The notes beneath the pieces are model-generated. The model was not told the origin of the DNA, did no database searches, and saw only the letters and a program-made list of their open reading frames with translations. Source: Nitrospiraceae bacterium (GTDB lineage Bacteria; Nitrospirota; Nitrospiria; Nitrospirales; UBA8639). From it: a DNA stretch of 7,135 bases. This document shows, in pieces, positions 1 through 6,149 of the stretch (positions are counted from its first letter, which is position 1; each line of letters opens with the position of its first letter). Position numbers and translations under genes: made by a program. The DNA is taken from contig DOFS01000532.1 in the NCBI GenBank assembly GCA_003523945.1, positions 1 to 7,135 on the forward strand, in the 5' to 3' direction.

Positions 1-2
1 AA

Positions 3-428
3 TTAGAAAATCGCATTGCCGTGTTGCTGGGTGGGCGCATGGCGGAGGAGTTGGTCTTCGGAGAGGCCTCAACGGGAGCGGCTGATGATTTGCAAAAAGC
101 GACCACCATCGCCAAGCGGATGGTCAAAGATTATGGCATGAGCGATAAATTGGGAACCGTGGCGTTAGATGAATCTGTTCAGCCGACTTTTTTGAAAAAT
201 ATGGAGTCGCATTCTACCCCGACCTATTCCGAGCACACAGCTCAACAGGTCGATCAGGAGGTGCGCCGCCTCATTGAAGAGCAAGGAAATCGTGTCCGGG
301 ACTTGCTGACGAAGCTTCGACCGGTGTTGTTGAACGGTGCCGAGACACTGTTGAAGGCTGAAGTTATGACGGGGGAAGAGTTAAAGGCCTTTCTCCACGA
401 AAAGGAAGAAGAGCCCATACCAGGATAG
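3..428 (+). CDS. ftsH: ATP-dependent zinc metalloprotease FtsH, C-terminal fragment (5' end outside window)
   Basis: This is the last 141 codons of FtsH, the membrane-anchored AAA+ protease that degrades misfolded membrane proteins and short-lived regulators. The visible part is the end of the M41 peptidase domain. It contains the LGGRMAEELVFG segment (visible residues 9-20) and the STGAADDLQKAT segment (23-34). The second Asp of that segment (visible residue 29) aligns with the third zinc ligand of the family; the HEXXH motif and AAA+ domain lie upstream, outside the window. The segment KRMVKDYGMSDKLG, the helical tail around VDQEVRRLIEEQGNRVRDLL, and an acidic C-terminus all match the family. 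The reading frame is open to the window edge, so any start inside the window (for example GTG 21) is artificial. The stop is TAG at 426-428. The next gene is not folP, a common ftsH neighbour, and a terminator-like hairpin follows about 100 bases later. Confidence 0.96.
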   Translation, partial: LENRIAVLLGGRMAEELVFGEASTGAADDLQKATTIAKRMVKDYGMSDKLGTVALDESVQPTFLKNMESHSTPTYSEHTAQQVDQEVRRLIEEQGNRVRDLLTKLRPVLLNGAETLLKAEVMTGEELKAFLHEKEEEPIPG

Positions 429-492
429 TCTCAACCGGCAATAGTAATTTCGTAAGTTGCCATCACGGTTACCTTTCCAATCCCAATACTTC

Positions 493-515
493 TATCATGC
501 CTGGATGGCATGATA
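493..515. repeat. Perfect 9-bp inverted repeat (hairpin) downstream of ftsH
   Basis: TATCATGCC (493-501) is followed by a 5-base loop, TGGAT, and then its exact reverse complement GGCATGATA (507-515). There is no T-run after it on the plus strand. It is therefore not a classical terminator by itself, but it could protect the ftsH mRNA 3' end or act together with the hairpin ten bases further on. Confidence 0.6.
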
Positions 516-524
516 TTCAATCAG

Positions 525-551
525 GCCATTGCCGGAACATACGGCAGTGGC
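525..551 (+). terminator. Probable intrinsic terminator of ftsH
   Basis: GCCATTGCCG (525-534) pairs with CGGCAGTGGC (542-551) across a 7-base loop, giving a 10-bp GC-rich stem with one G-U pair. A pyrimidine tract of mixed T and C (552-570) follows directly, including TTT and CTCTT. The tract is not a pure T-run, so its strength is uncertain. It lies 97 bases after the ftsH stop and more than 240 bases before tnaA, so it should separate the two transcripts. Confidence 0.6.
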
Positions 552-780
552 TTTCCTCTTCCTCCTCCTTATAATCGGTTAAATCATAAAACGAATGTAT
601 GCTTTCTCATCCCCATATTTTCTCTATATTTGTCTAACCGCTGAAATCCACAATCCAGGATTGATGATGGGATAACATCACATACATTCCAAGGGTGTTG
701 TCCTATAACAACGGAGTGATGATATTTTAAATAAAGTTTGGCGTGTTTCCGGGGCATTGAACTGATAAAACGATGTAACC

Positions 781-786
781 GAAGGA
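781..786 (+). promoter_or_regulatory. Ribosome binding site of the tryptophanase gene
   Basis: GAAGGA lies 6 bases before ATG 793. It supports this start over the in-frame ATG at 829, which would also remove the conserved EPFRIK segment at residues 7-12. Confidence 0.7.
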
Positions 787-792
787 CAAGGC

Positions 793-2178
793 ATGTTTAA
801 AACGATCATCGAACCCTTCCGTATTAAAATGGTTGAACGTATCCGGATGACGACCGAATCTGAACGTCGGGAATTAATTGCCAAAGCCGGGTACAACGTG
901 TTCCGGCTGCACTCCGATGATGTCCTGATCGATCTCCTGACCGATAGTGGCACCGGGGCCATGAGTGCGAAGCAGTGGGCGGCCATTATGCGGGGGGATG
1001 AAAGTTACGCCGGAAGTCCATCGTTTTACCGGTTTGAAGCCGCGGTACAGGAACTTATGGGATTCCCGTTCGTGATTCCGACCCATCAGGGGCGGGCGGC
1101 GGAACGCATTCTCTTTTCCACCATCTGCAAGACCGGTGACGTGGTCCCGAACAACACGCATTTTGATACGACCGGAGCTAATGTGGAATTTTGCGGAGCC
1201 AGGGCGGTGAATGTCCCCTGTTCCGAATTGGCGGATCTGTCCAGCGAATTTCCCTTTAAAGGGAATATGGATGTGGCAGGATTGCGGAAGGTCTTTGAAC
1301 AAGAGGGCAGGGAACGGATACCCCTGGTGATGCTGACCGTGACGAACAATTCCGGAGGCGGGCAACCGGTGTCGATGGCCAACGTGAAGGAAGTGGCCAA
1401 GGTCTGCAAGGCTTTTGACCGCCCGTTGTATCTGGATGCCTGCCGGATTGCCGAAAATGCCTATTTCATCAAACTTCGGGAACCGGGATTTCAACAGAAG
1501 TCGGTCCGTGAAATCGTCCGGGAAATGTGTGACCTGGCCGATGGTTGCACGATGTCCGGTAAAAAAGATGCCATCGTCAATATCGGAGGATTTCTCGCGA
1601 CGCGTAACGCCGAACTGGCTCAACTGGAACAAAACCTGCTGATCCTGACCGAGGGATTTCCCACCTACGGAGGGTTGGCCGGCCGTGATCTGGAAGCGAT
1701 GGCCGAAGGGCTGAAAGAAGGGGTGGATGAGGATTACCTCCACTATCGCATTACCTCCACGGGATATCTGGGCAATCACTTACATCAAGCGGGCGTGCCC
1801 ATTTTGTGGCCGCCGGGCGGACATGCCATCTATCTGGACGCCGGCCGTTTTTCGCCCCACCTCAAGCCGCTCGATCTGCCGGGGATCTCGCTGTGTGTGG
1901 AACTCTATGTGCTGGGAGGCATCCGGGCAGTGGAAATCGGTACGGCCATGTTTGGAAAACGTAATAGGGAAACCGGAAAAGAAGAACCGGGCCCCCGCGA
2001 ACTGGTGCGGTTGGCGATTCCCAGGCGGGTCTACACCCAAAGCCATGTGGACTACATTGTGGAAGTGGTGGAAGAAGCGTTCCGGCGCCGGGAAAGTTTG
2101 AAGCCGTTCCGCTTTTTCGAACAAGCGCCGTTTCTCAGACATTTCACCGCTTGGTATGAAATGGGATCACTGCCTTAG
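793..2178 (+). CDS. tnaA: Tryptophanase (PLP-dependent L-tryptophan indole-lyase)
   Basis: This 461-residue protein is full length for the tryptophanase/tyrosine phenol-lyase (TPL) family of cytosolic PLP enzymes. Tryptophanase splits L-Trp into indole, pyruvate and ammonia, and can also eliminate from Ser or Cys. Visible landmarks are EPFRIK (7-12), LLTDSGTGAMS (48-58), Tyr72 in GDESYAG, THQGR (97-101), Phe124 (stacks on PLP), Asn185, Asp215 and Arg218 in LDACR, the PLP-binding Lys258 in MSGKKD, FPTYGG (289-294), and Arg411 (substrate carboxylate). Three pocket positions separate the two activities: Asp125, Ile382 (in AVEIG) and His450 (in LRHFTA) all match tryptophanase, where TPL has Thr, Arg and Phe. 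Much of the rest, such as DGCTMSGKKD, AGYN and the shorter insert before FDTT, reads more like TPL. The gene stands alone, GC-rich (about 62-65% in sampled rows), and converges on the VOC gene. No TnaC-like leader peptide is present. Indole-lyase activity is inferred. Confidence 0.87.
   Translation: MFKTIIEPFRIKMVERIRMTTESERRELIAKAGYNVFRLHSDDVLIDLLTDSGTGAMSAKQWAAIMRGDESYAGSPSFYRFEAAVQELMGFPFVIPTHQGRAAERILFSTICKTGDVVPNNTHFDTTGANVEFCGARAVNVPCSELADLSSEFPFKGNMDVAGLRKVFEQEGRERIPLVMLTVTNNSGGGQPVSMANVKEVAKVCKAFDRPLYLDACRIAENAYFIKLREPGFQQKSVREIVREMCDLADGCTMSGKKDAIVNIGGFLATRNAELAQLEQNLLILTEGFPTYGGLAGRDLEAMAEGLKEGVDEDYLHYRITSTGYLGNHLHQAGVPILWPPGGHAIYLDAGRFSPHLKPLDLPGISLCVELYVLGGIRAVEIGTAMFGKRNRETGKEEPGPRELVRLAIPRRVYTQSHVDYIVEVVEEAFRRRESLKPFRFFEQAPFLRHFTAWYEMGSLP
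1972..2148 (+). repeat. Direct repeat, left copy (inside tnaA)
   Basis: This 177-base segment is repeated in direct orientation at 6738-6914 with about 88% identity. The longest exact shared run is 25 bases, at 2009-2033 and 6775-6799. A second exact run of 22 bases starts at GTGGAAGTGG in each copy. The two copies enclose the whole minus-strand gene block. Confidence 0.85.
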
Positions 2179-2295
2179 TCATCGCATTGTGGAGATTGTC
2201 TCATCATTTACGATTGCAAATTTCTTCAGGCTACTTAATTATCTGCCGGCTAAGCCTTGCCCGTCCTCAACGAAGCGACAGTCAAATGGCCCTTC

Positions 2296-2697
2296 CTAAT
2301 ACATCATGTCCGGATTTTGATAATGTTTGAATTCTATGAGATTGTTTGATGGGTCTTTCAAAAAGAAGGTGAAATGTTCTTCCGGTTTTCCCTTGAATCG
2401 AATCGTCGGATTTTGAAAAAAATCAATTGCCTTTAATTTTACAAGATCCAGAACCTGGTCAAAGTCCTTTCTTTCCCGAAATGTGATTCCAAAATGCCGG
2501 GGATAGATTTCCGGGGTCAAATCAATTTTATCTGGAGCCAAATGACAAACCACTTGATCTCCGAACACATTTAACGTAATGCGGTCCGGATATCTTCGTC
2601 CAAGTTTACAGCCAAGCTTGGTCACATAGAACTCCACAGCTTCATCTAGATTTCCACAGGGAATCGCCAAGTGGAACACGTTATCCGGGTTTCTCAT
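2296..2697 (-). CDS. VOC-superfamily protein, extradiol-dioxygenase-like (COG3565 type)
   Basis: This 133-residue protein has one vicinal-oxygen-chelate module pair. It starts with VFHLAIPCGNLDEAVEFY (7-24), followed by GCKLGRRYPD, the FGDQVVCHLAP strand (45-55), PRHFGITF (66-73) and a C-terminal RFKGKPEEHFTFFLKDPSNN-type segment ending in LIEFKHY (120-126). His9, His68 and Glu122 sit where the family binds a divalent metal as a 2-His-1-carboxylate triad. The pattern resembles small predicted dioxygenases of the COG3565 group; the substrate is unknown. The gene is last in the operon: its ATG (2697-2695) overlaps the comA stop in an ATGA, and it has no clear ribosome binding site of its own, so translation is probably coupled to comA. 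That placement suggests a role with the sulfolactate product or an intermediate, which is inference. It is AT-rich compared with tnaA. Confidence 0.87.
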   Translation of the reverse strand: MRNPDNVFHLAIPCGNLDEAVEFYVTKLGCKLGRRYPDRITLNVFGDQVVCHLAPDKIDLTPEIYPRHFGITFRERKDFDQVLDLVKLKAIDFFQNPTIRFKGKPEEHFTFFLKDPSNNLIEFKHYQNPDMMY

Positions 2698-3470
2698 CCG
2701 CCATGCCTGTTCTCAAACACCTCTAAGGTGTCCGCACGAAGACCCAGCCTCAGGGTTTCAAGTGAAAGGACGTCACTAAAGGCAATGTTTCCTAAACTCA
2801 CGTCACTTCCCAATCGTCTAGTAAAGTAAACCTGGAGGGTTTTGGTGGGAGCCTCAAAAATGACATCCTTCATGGATAGAGAGGAGCCAATAATTTCGGA
2901 GATCAGTCCATATCTGATTTCGCCGTCTGCCCGGCAAATTCCGCTGTGTCCGCTCTCCCGGGCTTCAGCAATCACTTTTACAGCCCCGGCCTCTAAATCC
3001 TGCGTCATGTAGTCAATCCATTGTGCTGGGTACAATTCCAGCGATCGCTGGCTATCTTTGTACCCAACCTCACTCAATACCTTAAACTCCTTGGAAAAAT
3101 TCTTAATGTGGTTGGCTTTTTCTTTTTGATCTAAATTGATTGTGCCATTGGAGATTTCCATGTACTGACAGTTCCATTGTTTGTGGTATTGGTAGAAGCG
3201 ATCCAGTTTTCCCTGGATGACGGATTTTTCAAAAAACGTTCCACCAAAGAATATGTTGATGCCGTGAGACGTGGCATAATTGATTTTTTTCTCAATATCC
3301 TTTGTCAAAAGCGCTGTGCACCAACCGAACTTAATGAAATCGATCAGCTCACTATAGCTGTCCACGGCATCAAAAAAATATTGCGTCGGAACTCCTGCGT
3401 CCAGCAGCAGAGTTAATCCACTTGCCCGTGGTTTTTTGGTTCGTGCCGGAAGGTCAAACATATCTATCAT
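2694..3470 (-). CDS. comA: Phosphosulfolactate synthase (ComA)
   Basis: This TIM-barrel lyase adds sulfite to phosphoenolpyruvate to give (R)-2-phospho-3-sulfolactate, the first step of PEP-dependent coenzyme M synthesis and of sulfolactate formation. The 258 residues carry the family blocks in order: GLTLLLDAG (18-26), IDFIKFGW (43-50), FFGGTFFE (74-81), MEISNGTI (104-111), LSEVG (132-136), EARESG (169-174), IFEAPTK (204-210), and the C-terminal signature GNIAFSDVLSLETLRLGLR (227-245). Length matches archaeal ComA. The start at 3470 is preferred because it makes a 4-base ATGA overlap with the comB stop. The frame is open up to ATG 3548, but that start would overlap comB by 82 bases and add a tail of 26 residues with no family resemblance. 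ATG 3461 is another possible start. Neither 3470 nor 3461 has a clear Shine-Dalgarno sequence, so coupling to comB is likely. The VOC gene follows with the same overlap. Confidence 0.92.
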   Translation of the reverse strand: MIDMFDLPARTKKPRASGLTLLLDAGVPTQYFFDAVDSYSELIDFIKFGWCTALLTKDIEKKINYATSHGINIFFGGTFFEKSVIQGKLDRFYQYHKQWNCQYMEISNGTINLDQKEKANHIKNFSKEFKVLSEVGYKDSQRSLELYPAQWIDYMTQDLEAGAVKVIAEARESGHSGICRADGEIRYGLISEIIGSSLSMKDVIFEAPTKTLQVYFTRRLGSDVSLGNIAFSDVLSLETLRLGLRADTLEVFENRHGG

Positions 3471-4156
3471 TGCGCCACTTGTTCGATTGTAGGAAGGCCT
3501 GCCTTGGTGACATGAAGCACTACCGCAGAATCGCTTTCCTGAGAGCATAGCTCAAGGTCCCTTGGATCAAACGCCGGCTGGGAAGGATCGACAAATTTTT
3601 TCGCACAGTCGCTCGTTCGAATTCTCTTCGTAACATCCTCCACAGGTATCCTATGACGGTCAGTGATGAGATCTTCTATATACTGTGCGCAAGCAAGGTC
3701 TTCATCACTTGTCGGATGAGAAGCGATGATTCTGATGGTTTTTCTCTGATTGTTCGCGTTGAGCTGTTTGACATATAAGGCGGTTCTCTTTGCGTTAATG
3801 AAGGCGGCCACGAAAACGTGGGCACCCTGTAAGGCACGAAGTGCTGCCTCGGTCCCATAGGTTGTTTTAAGTATAAGCGTTTTTTCTTGTAAATTTAATT
3901 GGGAAAACGCATAGGGAGAGTTGGGAAGGTCAAACCCGGGCACTGGTAACCCATCACGTTCACCGGCCAGAATGTACTCCGGGTTTTGTTGTTTCAAGGC
4001 TAATGCCGTCTTGATGGTATCGACCAAGCGGATCCGTTGGGCCCCTTGCGTCATGGCAATATGGGCAACAGTGAATGCCCGTATGACATCAATGACAATA
4101 TGTATACCACCGGACTCTAACTGGGTCTTTGGTCCCTGGATAATATGAATTTCCAT
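3467..4156 (-). CDS. comB: 2-phosphosulfolactate phosphatase (ComB)
   Basis: This 229-residue ComB-family enzyme removes the phosphate from 2-phosphosulfolactate, using Mg2+ in characterised members, to yield (R)-3-sulfolactate. Family blocks are visible: the N-terminal IVIDVIRAFT (20-29; usually VIDVLRAT), LAGERDGLPVPGFDLPNSP (63-81), LKTTYGTEA (96-104; many homologues read TTxNGT, so Tyr100 replaces the usual Asn), FINAKRTALY (119-128), and an acidic DEDLACAQYIEDL segment (151-163) matching the conserved ED-containing helix. It directly precedes comA, its pathway partner, with an ATGA stop/start overlap. Its own start, ATG 4156, has only AAAGG two bases upstream, which is unusually close. 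A better Shine-Dalgarno-like AGGAGG lies 41 bases upstream with no usable start codon after it. The frame has no other ATG, GTG or TTG nearby, and the first strand begins at residue 2, as the family expects. Confidence 0.9.
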   Translation of the reverse strand: MEIHIIQGPKTQLESGGIHIVIDVIRAFTVAHIAMTQGAQRIRLVDTIKTALALKQQNPEYILAGERDGLPVPGFDLPNSPYAFSQLNLQEKTLILKTTYGTEAALRALQGAHVFVAAFINAKRTALYVKQLNANNQRKTIRIIASHPTSDEDLACAQYIEDLITDRHRIPVEDVTKRIRTSDCAKKFVDPSQPAFDPRDLELCSQESDSAVVLHVTKAGLPTIEQVAQ

Positions 4157-4304
4157 CGCCTTTATCTGAAAGATGAAGGTCTCCCCGACTGACCCTCCTA
4201 CACTTCTTCTCCGCAGGCAGATATAAATTGTGTAAGTTCCAGATCAATATATTTTCTGAGATTGAACATTGACCGGATAGCTCCTCAATTTCACTTGCAC
4301 ACTT
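4157..4304 (-). other. Gap between the ligase-carrier gene and comB
   Basis: These 148 bases separate the ligase gene stop from the comB start. They hold a possible 23-codon ORF (listed separately) with a GAGGAG sequence upstream of it. I see no hairpin-plus-T terminator on the minus strand, so read-through from the ligase gene into comB is possible. An AT-rich stretch (4243-4256) could alternatively serve as a promoter, but no convincing -35/-10 pair is visible. Confidence 0.5.
4198..4269 (-). CDS. Possible 23-residue small protein or leader peptide upstream of comB
   Basis: ATG 4269-4267 opens a 23-codon frame ending at TAG 4200-4198, about 40 bases before comB. It reads MFNLRKYIDLELTQFISACG followed by EEV. 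A purine-rich GAGGAG lies 11 bases upstream of the ATG, slightly farther than ideal. I recognise no family. The peptide has an amphipathic look (alternating acidic and hydrophobic residues) and a single Cys. The stop codon overlaps an AGGAGG sequence, which might load ribosomes for comB if the RNA folds. A chance ORF of this size is quite possible. Confidence 0.28.
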   Translation of the reverse strand: MFNLRKYIDLELTQFISACGEEV

Positions 4305-6140
4305 TTATTGCGAAAGATCCTGTCTCTCTTGTTTCGCCAATTCGACCACCTTGGCCAAACCGGCCACAGTTGGTGAATCCCAAATGCTCTGCAAGGGCAA
4401 GCCAACTCCATAGACGGCTTTGAGCCGATTAATAACTTTGATCATTCGAATGGATTCCCCACCCAACTCAAAGAAATTGTCATGGATGCCGATATGGTCA
4501 ACATTTAGCACTTCTTCCCATATCTTGATTAACCTTTCTTCTATTGACGTGCGGGGTGCCGCATAAGCTGCAGGGGTTTCTTGCCTCAGCCCGAACTTCT
4601 CTGAGAGCTCGAGGCGCTGAACTTTTCCTGTCGTGCTATGGGGGATTTCCTCTACGATTCTCACGCGAGACGGGACCTTAAAGTGCGCCAGTCGGTTGGA
4701 CGCGAACTTTCGAATCTCATCAGGTGTGGCCGATGCTCCCTGTCGCAACACCACTGCGGCTGCCACGTCTTCTCCAAGTGTTGCATGGGGCATGGAAAAG
4801 GAAACGGCCTGTGCGACAGCTGGATGTTCCAAGAGCACACCCTCGACTTCTCGAGGAATAATTTTCTCTCCTCCACGGTTAATTAAATCCTTGAGGCGTC
4901 CATTTAGGAATAGATAGCCTTCCTGGTCTAAATACCCTTGATCTCCCGTCCGGAACCAACCATTGATAAACGCCTCTCTGTTGGCTTCAGGGTTATCTTC
5001 GTACCCCTGTATGACGTTCGTGCCACGGATCACCACTTCGCCGGTTTGACCCGCTGCCAGTAAGTTTCCGTGTTCATCCATCACCCCCACCTCCGGCCCC
5101 GCCGGCAACCCTGCAGAACCAGGTTTTCGTTGCCGGGGAGGGAGTGGATTGCTAGTGATTTGAGGCGCCGCCTCCGTCATGCCATAGGATTCAATGACCG
5201 GCGCATTGAATACGCGTTCTAATTCCGTCATGACTGAAAAGGGTAAGGGGGCAGATGCTGAGCGGATAAATCGCAGGGGACAGCGAGCAATAATTTCACT
5301 ATGGTCTGCTGCCTCATTCAGAATTGCCTGATGCAAAGTTGGAACAGCCGTATACCAGGAAGGGCGAAAACTTTCCAACCATTCAAAAAACCGTTGTGAA
5401 TCAAAGGCTGGGGGGCACACCACACTCGCACCGGCTAACAGGGATGAAAACACGGCGCAGAGACCATGAATGTGGTAGAGGGGCATGATGTTTAAGCATC
5501 GATCACGTTGAGTCAGTTCCAGGATTTTCCGAATGCTATGAGCCGAAGTCCAGATATTTCTATGTGTCAGAGACACCAGTTTAGAAGATTTTGTCGTGCC
5601 GGAAGTATGAAGTAGCAACGTGACATCATCCGAATGGGCGAATCCTCCATTCAGTTGAAAGTTTGATTTGTTTCCGGTCAGGGTAAAAACGCCGGACGGC
5701 TCTTTTTGAAGGGGCGAGAGCTCTAACACAGGAATATTTCTGGCTTGCGCAACGGCCCTTGCTGGTGAAAGGCTCCCTGCCTGAAGAACTAGGGCCTTGG
5801 GTTTCAGATCTGAGAGGTAAAAGTTAAACTCGTCCGCATGCAGTGCCGGATTTAATGGGGCACCAATAGCATGTGCCATGACCGCCAAGGAAGCGGTGGT
5901 CATTTCAGGTCCGGTTGGCAGTACCAGTGCCACTCGGTCGCCACGACCCACACCAAGTTCATTCATTGTGTTGCCTGTTTCGACAATATGGCGATGCAAT
6001 CGATGAAAGGTAAGCGGAAGCCGGTTCCCGGGCGCAACAACGGCTATAGCCTCGGGAGTCTGCTCAGAAAAGTTCTGTAACACCGAAGGGAGGTCAATAC
6101 ATTCAGATGACAAGAGAAAAGAATCCTGTTTGCCAGCCAT
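4305..6140 (-). CDS. AMP-forming acyl/aryl acid ligase of AAE3/Pcs60 type fused to a C-terminal phosphopantetheine carrier domain
   Basis: The 611-residue protein should activate a carboxylic acid with ATP and load it on its own carrier arm. ANL-enzyme motifs are in order: P-loop HTSGTTKSSK (178-187), MPLYHIHG (219-226), WYTAVPTLHQ (262-271), SYGMTEA (318-324), GWFRTGD (394-400), hinge GRLKDLINRGGEKI (414-427) and STTGKVQR (502-509) with catalytic Lys506. The wording resembles AAE3/Pcs60 oxalyl-CoA synthetases rather than amino-acid-activating NRPS domains. Residues about 533-601 form an acyl/peptidyl carrier domain, with FFELGGES carrying the 4'-phosphopantetheine Ser563. No condensation, thioesterase or reductase domain follows. 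The frame could also start at GTG 6149, but ATG 6140 is preferred because GAAGG lies 8 bases before it. The gene precedes comB by 148 bases on the same strand and may head that operon. The substrate is unknown; a small acid such as sulfolactate is a guess from context. Confidence 0.88.
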   Translation of the reverse strand: MAGKQDSFLLSSECIDLPSVLQNFSEQTPEAIAVVAPGNRLPLTFHRLHRHIVETGNTMNELGVGRGDRVALVLPTGPEMTTASLAVMAHAIGAPLNPALHADEFNFYLSDLKPKALVLQAGSLSPARAVAQARNIPVLELSPLQKEPSGVFTLTGNKSNFQLNGGFAHSDDVTLLLHTSGTTKSSKLVSLTHRNIWTSAHSIRKILELTQRDRCLNIMPLYHIHGLCAVFSSLLAGASVVCPPAFDSQRFFEWLESFRPSWYTAVPTLHQAILNEAADHSEIIARCPLRFIRSASAPLPFSVMTELERVFNAPVIESYGMTEAAPQITSNPLPPRQRKPGSAGLPAGPEVGVMDEHGNLLAAGQTGEVVIRGTNVIQGYEDNPEANREAFINGWFRTGDQGYLDQEGYLFLNGRLKDLINRGGEKIIPREVEGVLLEHPAVAQAVSFSMPHATLGEDVAAAVVLRQGASATPDEIRKFASNRLAHFKVPSRVRIVEEIPHSTTGKVQRLELSEKFGLRQETPAAYAAPRTSIEERLIKIWEEVLNVDHIGIHDNFFELGGESIRMIKVINRLKAVYGVGLPLQSIWDSPTVAGLAKVVELAKQERQDLSQ

Positions 6141-6149
6141 CTTACTCAC

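Larger units (their letters stand above)
429..792. other. ftsH-tnaA intergenic region, non-coding
   Basis: This 364-base stretch holds no convincing gene. It contains two strong hairpins (493-515 and 525-551, listed separately) and an AT-rich zone just before the tryptophanase gene. A weak promoter may lie here: TTGTCC at 698-703 with TATTTT at 723-728, though the 19-base spacing is poor. A small inverted repeat, GTTGT/ACAAC (697-701 and 708-712), overlaps that proposed -35 and could be an operator, but a 5-base arm is weak evidence. The only short ORF of note is 595-675 (26 codons); it has no ribosome binding site and no Trp codon. Confidence 0.7.

Noticed and set aside
595..675. Candidate TnaC-type leader peptide upstream of tnaA (26 codons)
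   Set aside because: It has no Trp codon and no ribosome binding site, so it cannot act as a TnaC-like tryptophan sensor. No other short ORF in 552-792 has the right features.
874..1779. 301-codon open frame on the minus strand inside tnaA
   Set aside because: It is antisense to a clearly real, full-length enzyme in GC-rich DNA. Its translation has no family features and is a codon-bias shadow.
793..2178. Annotation as tyrosine phenol-lyase
   Set aside because: Thr and Arg that contact the phenol hydroxyl in TPL are replaced here by Asp125 and Ile382, and Phe near the C-terminus by His450, all as in tryptophanase.
2179..2295. Bidirectional terminator between the convergent tnaA and VOC genes
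   Set aside because: Only 3-4 bp stems (for example GAGA/TCTC near 2191 and GGC/GCC near 2250) without T-runs are visible, which is too weak to call.
3471..3548. Longer comA start at ATG 3548
   Set aside because: It would overlap comB by 82 bases and add 26 residues with no resemblance to ComA. The ATGA overlap at 3470 is a better fit.
6141..6149. GTG start for the ligase-carrier protein
   Set aside because: GAAGG abuts this GTG with no spacing, but lies an ideal 8 bases before ATG 6140.
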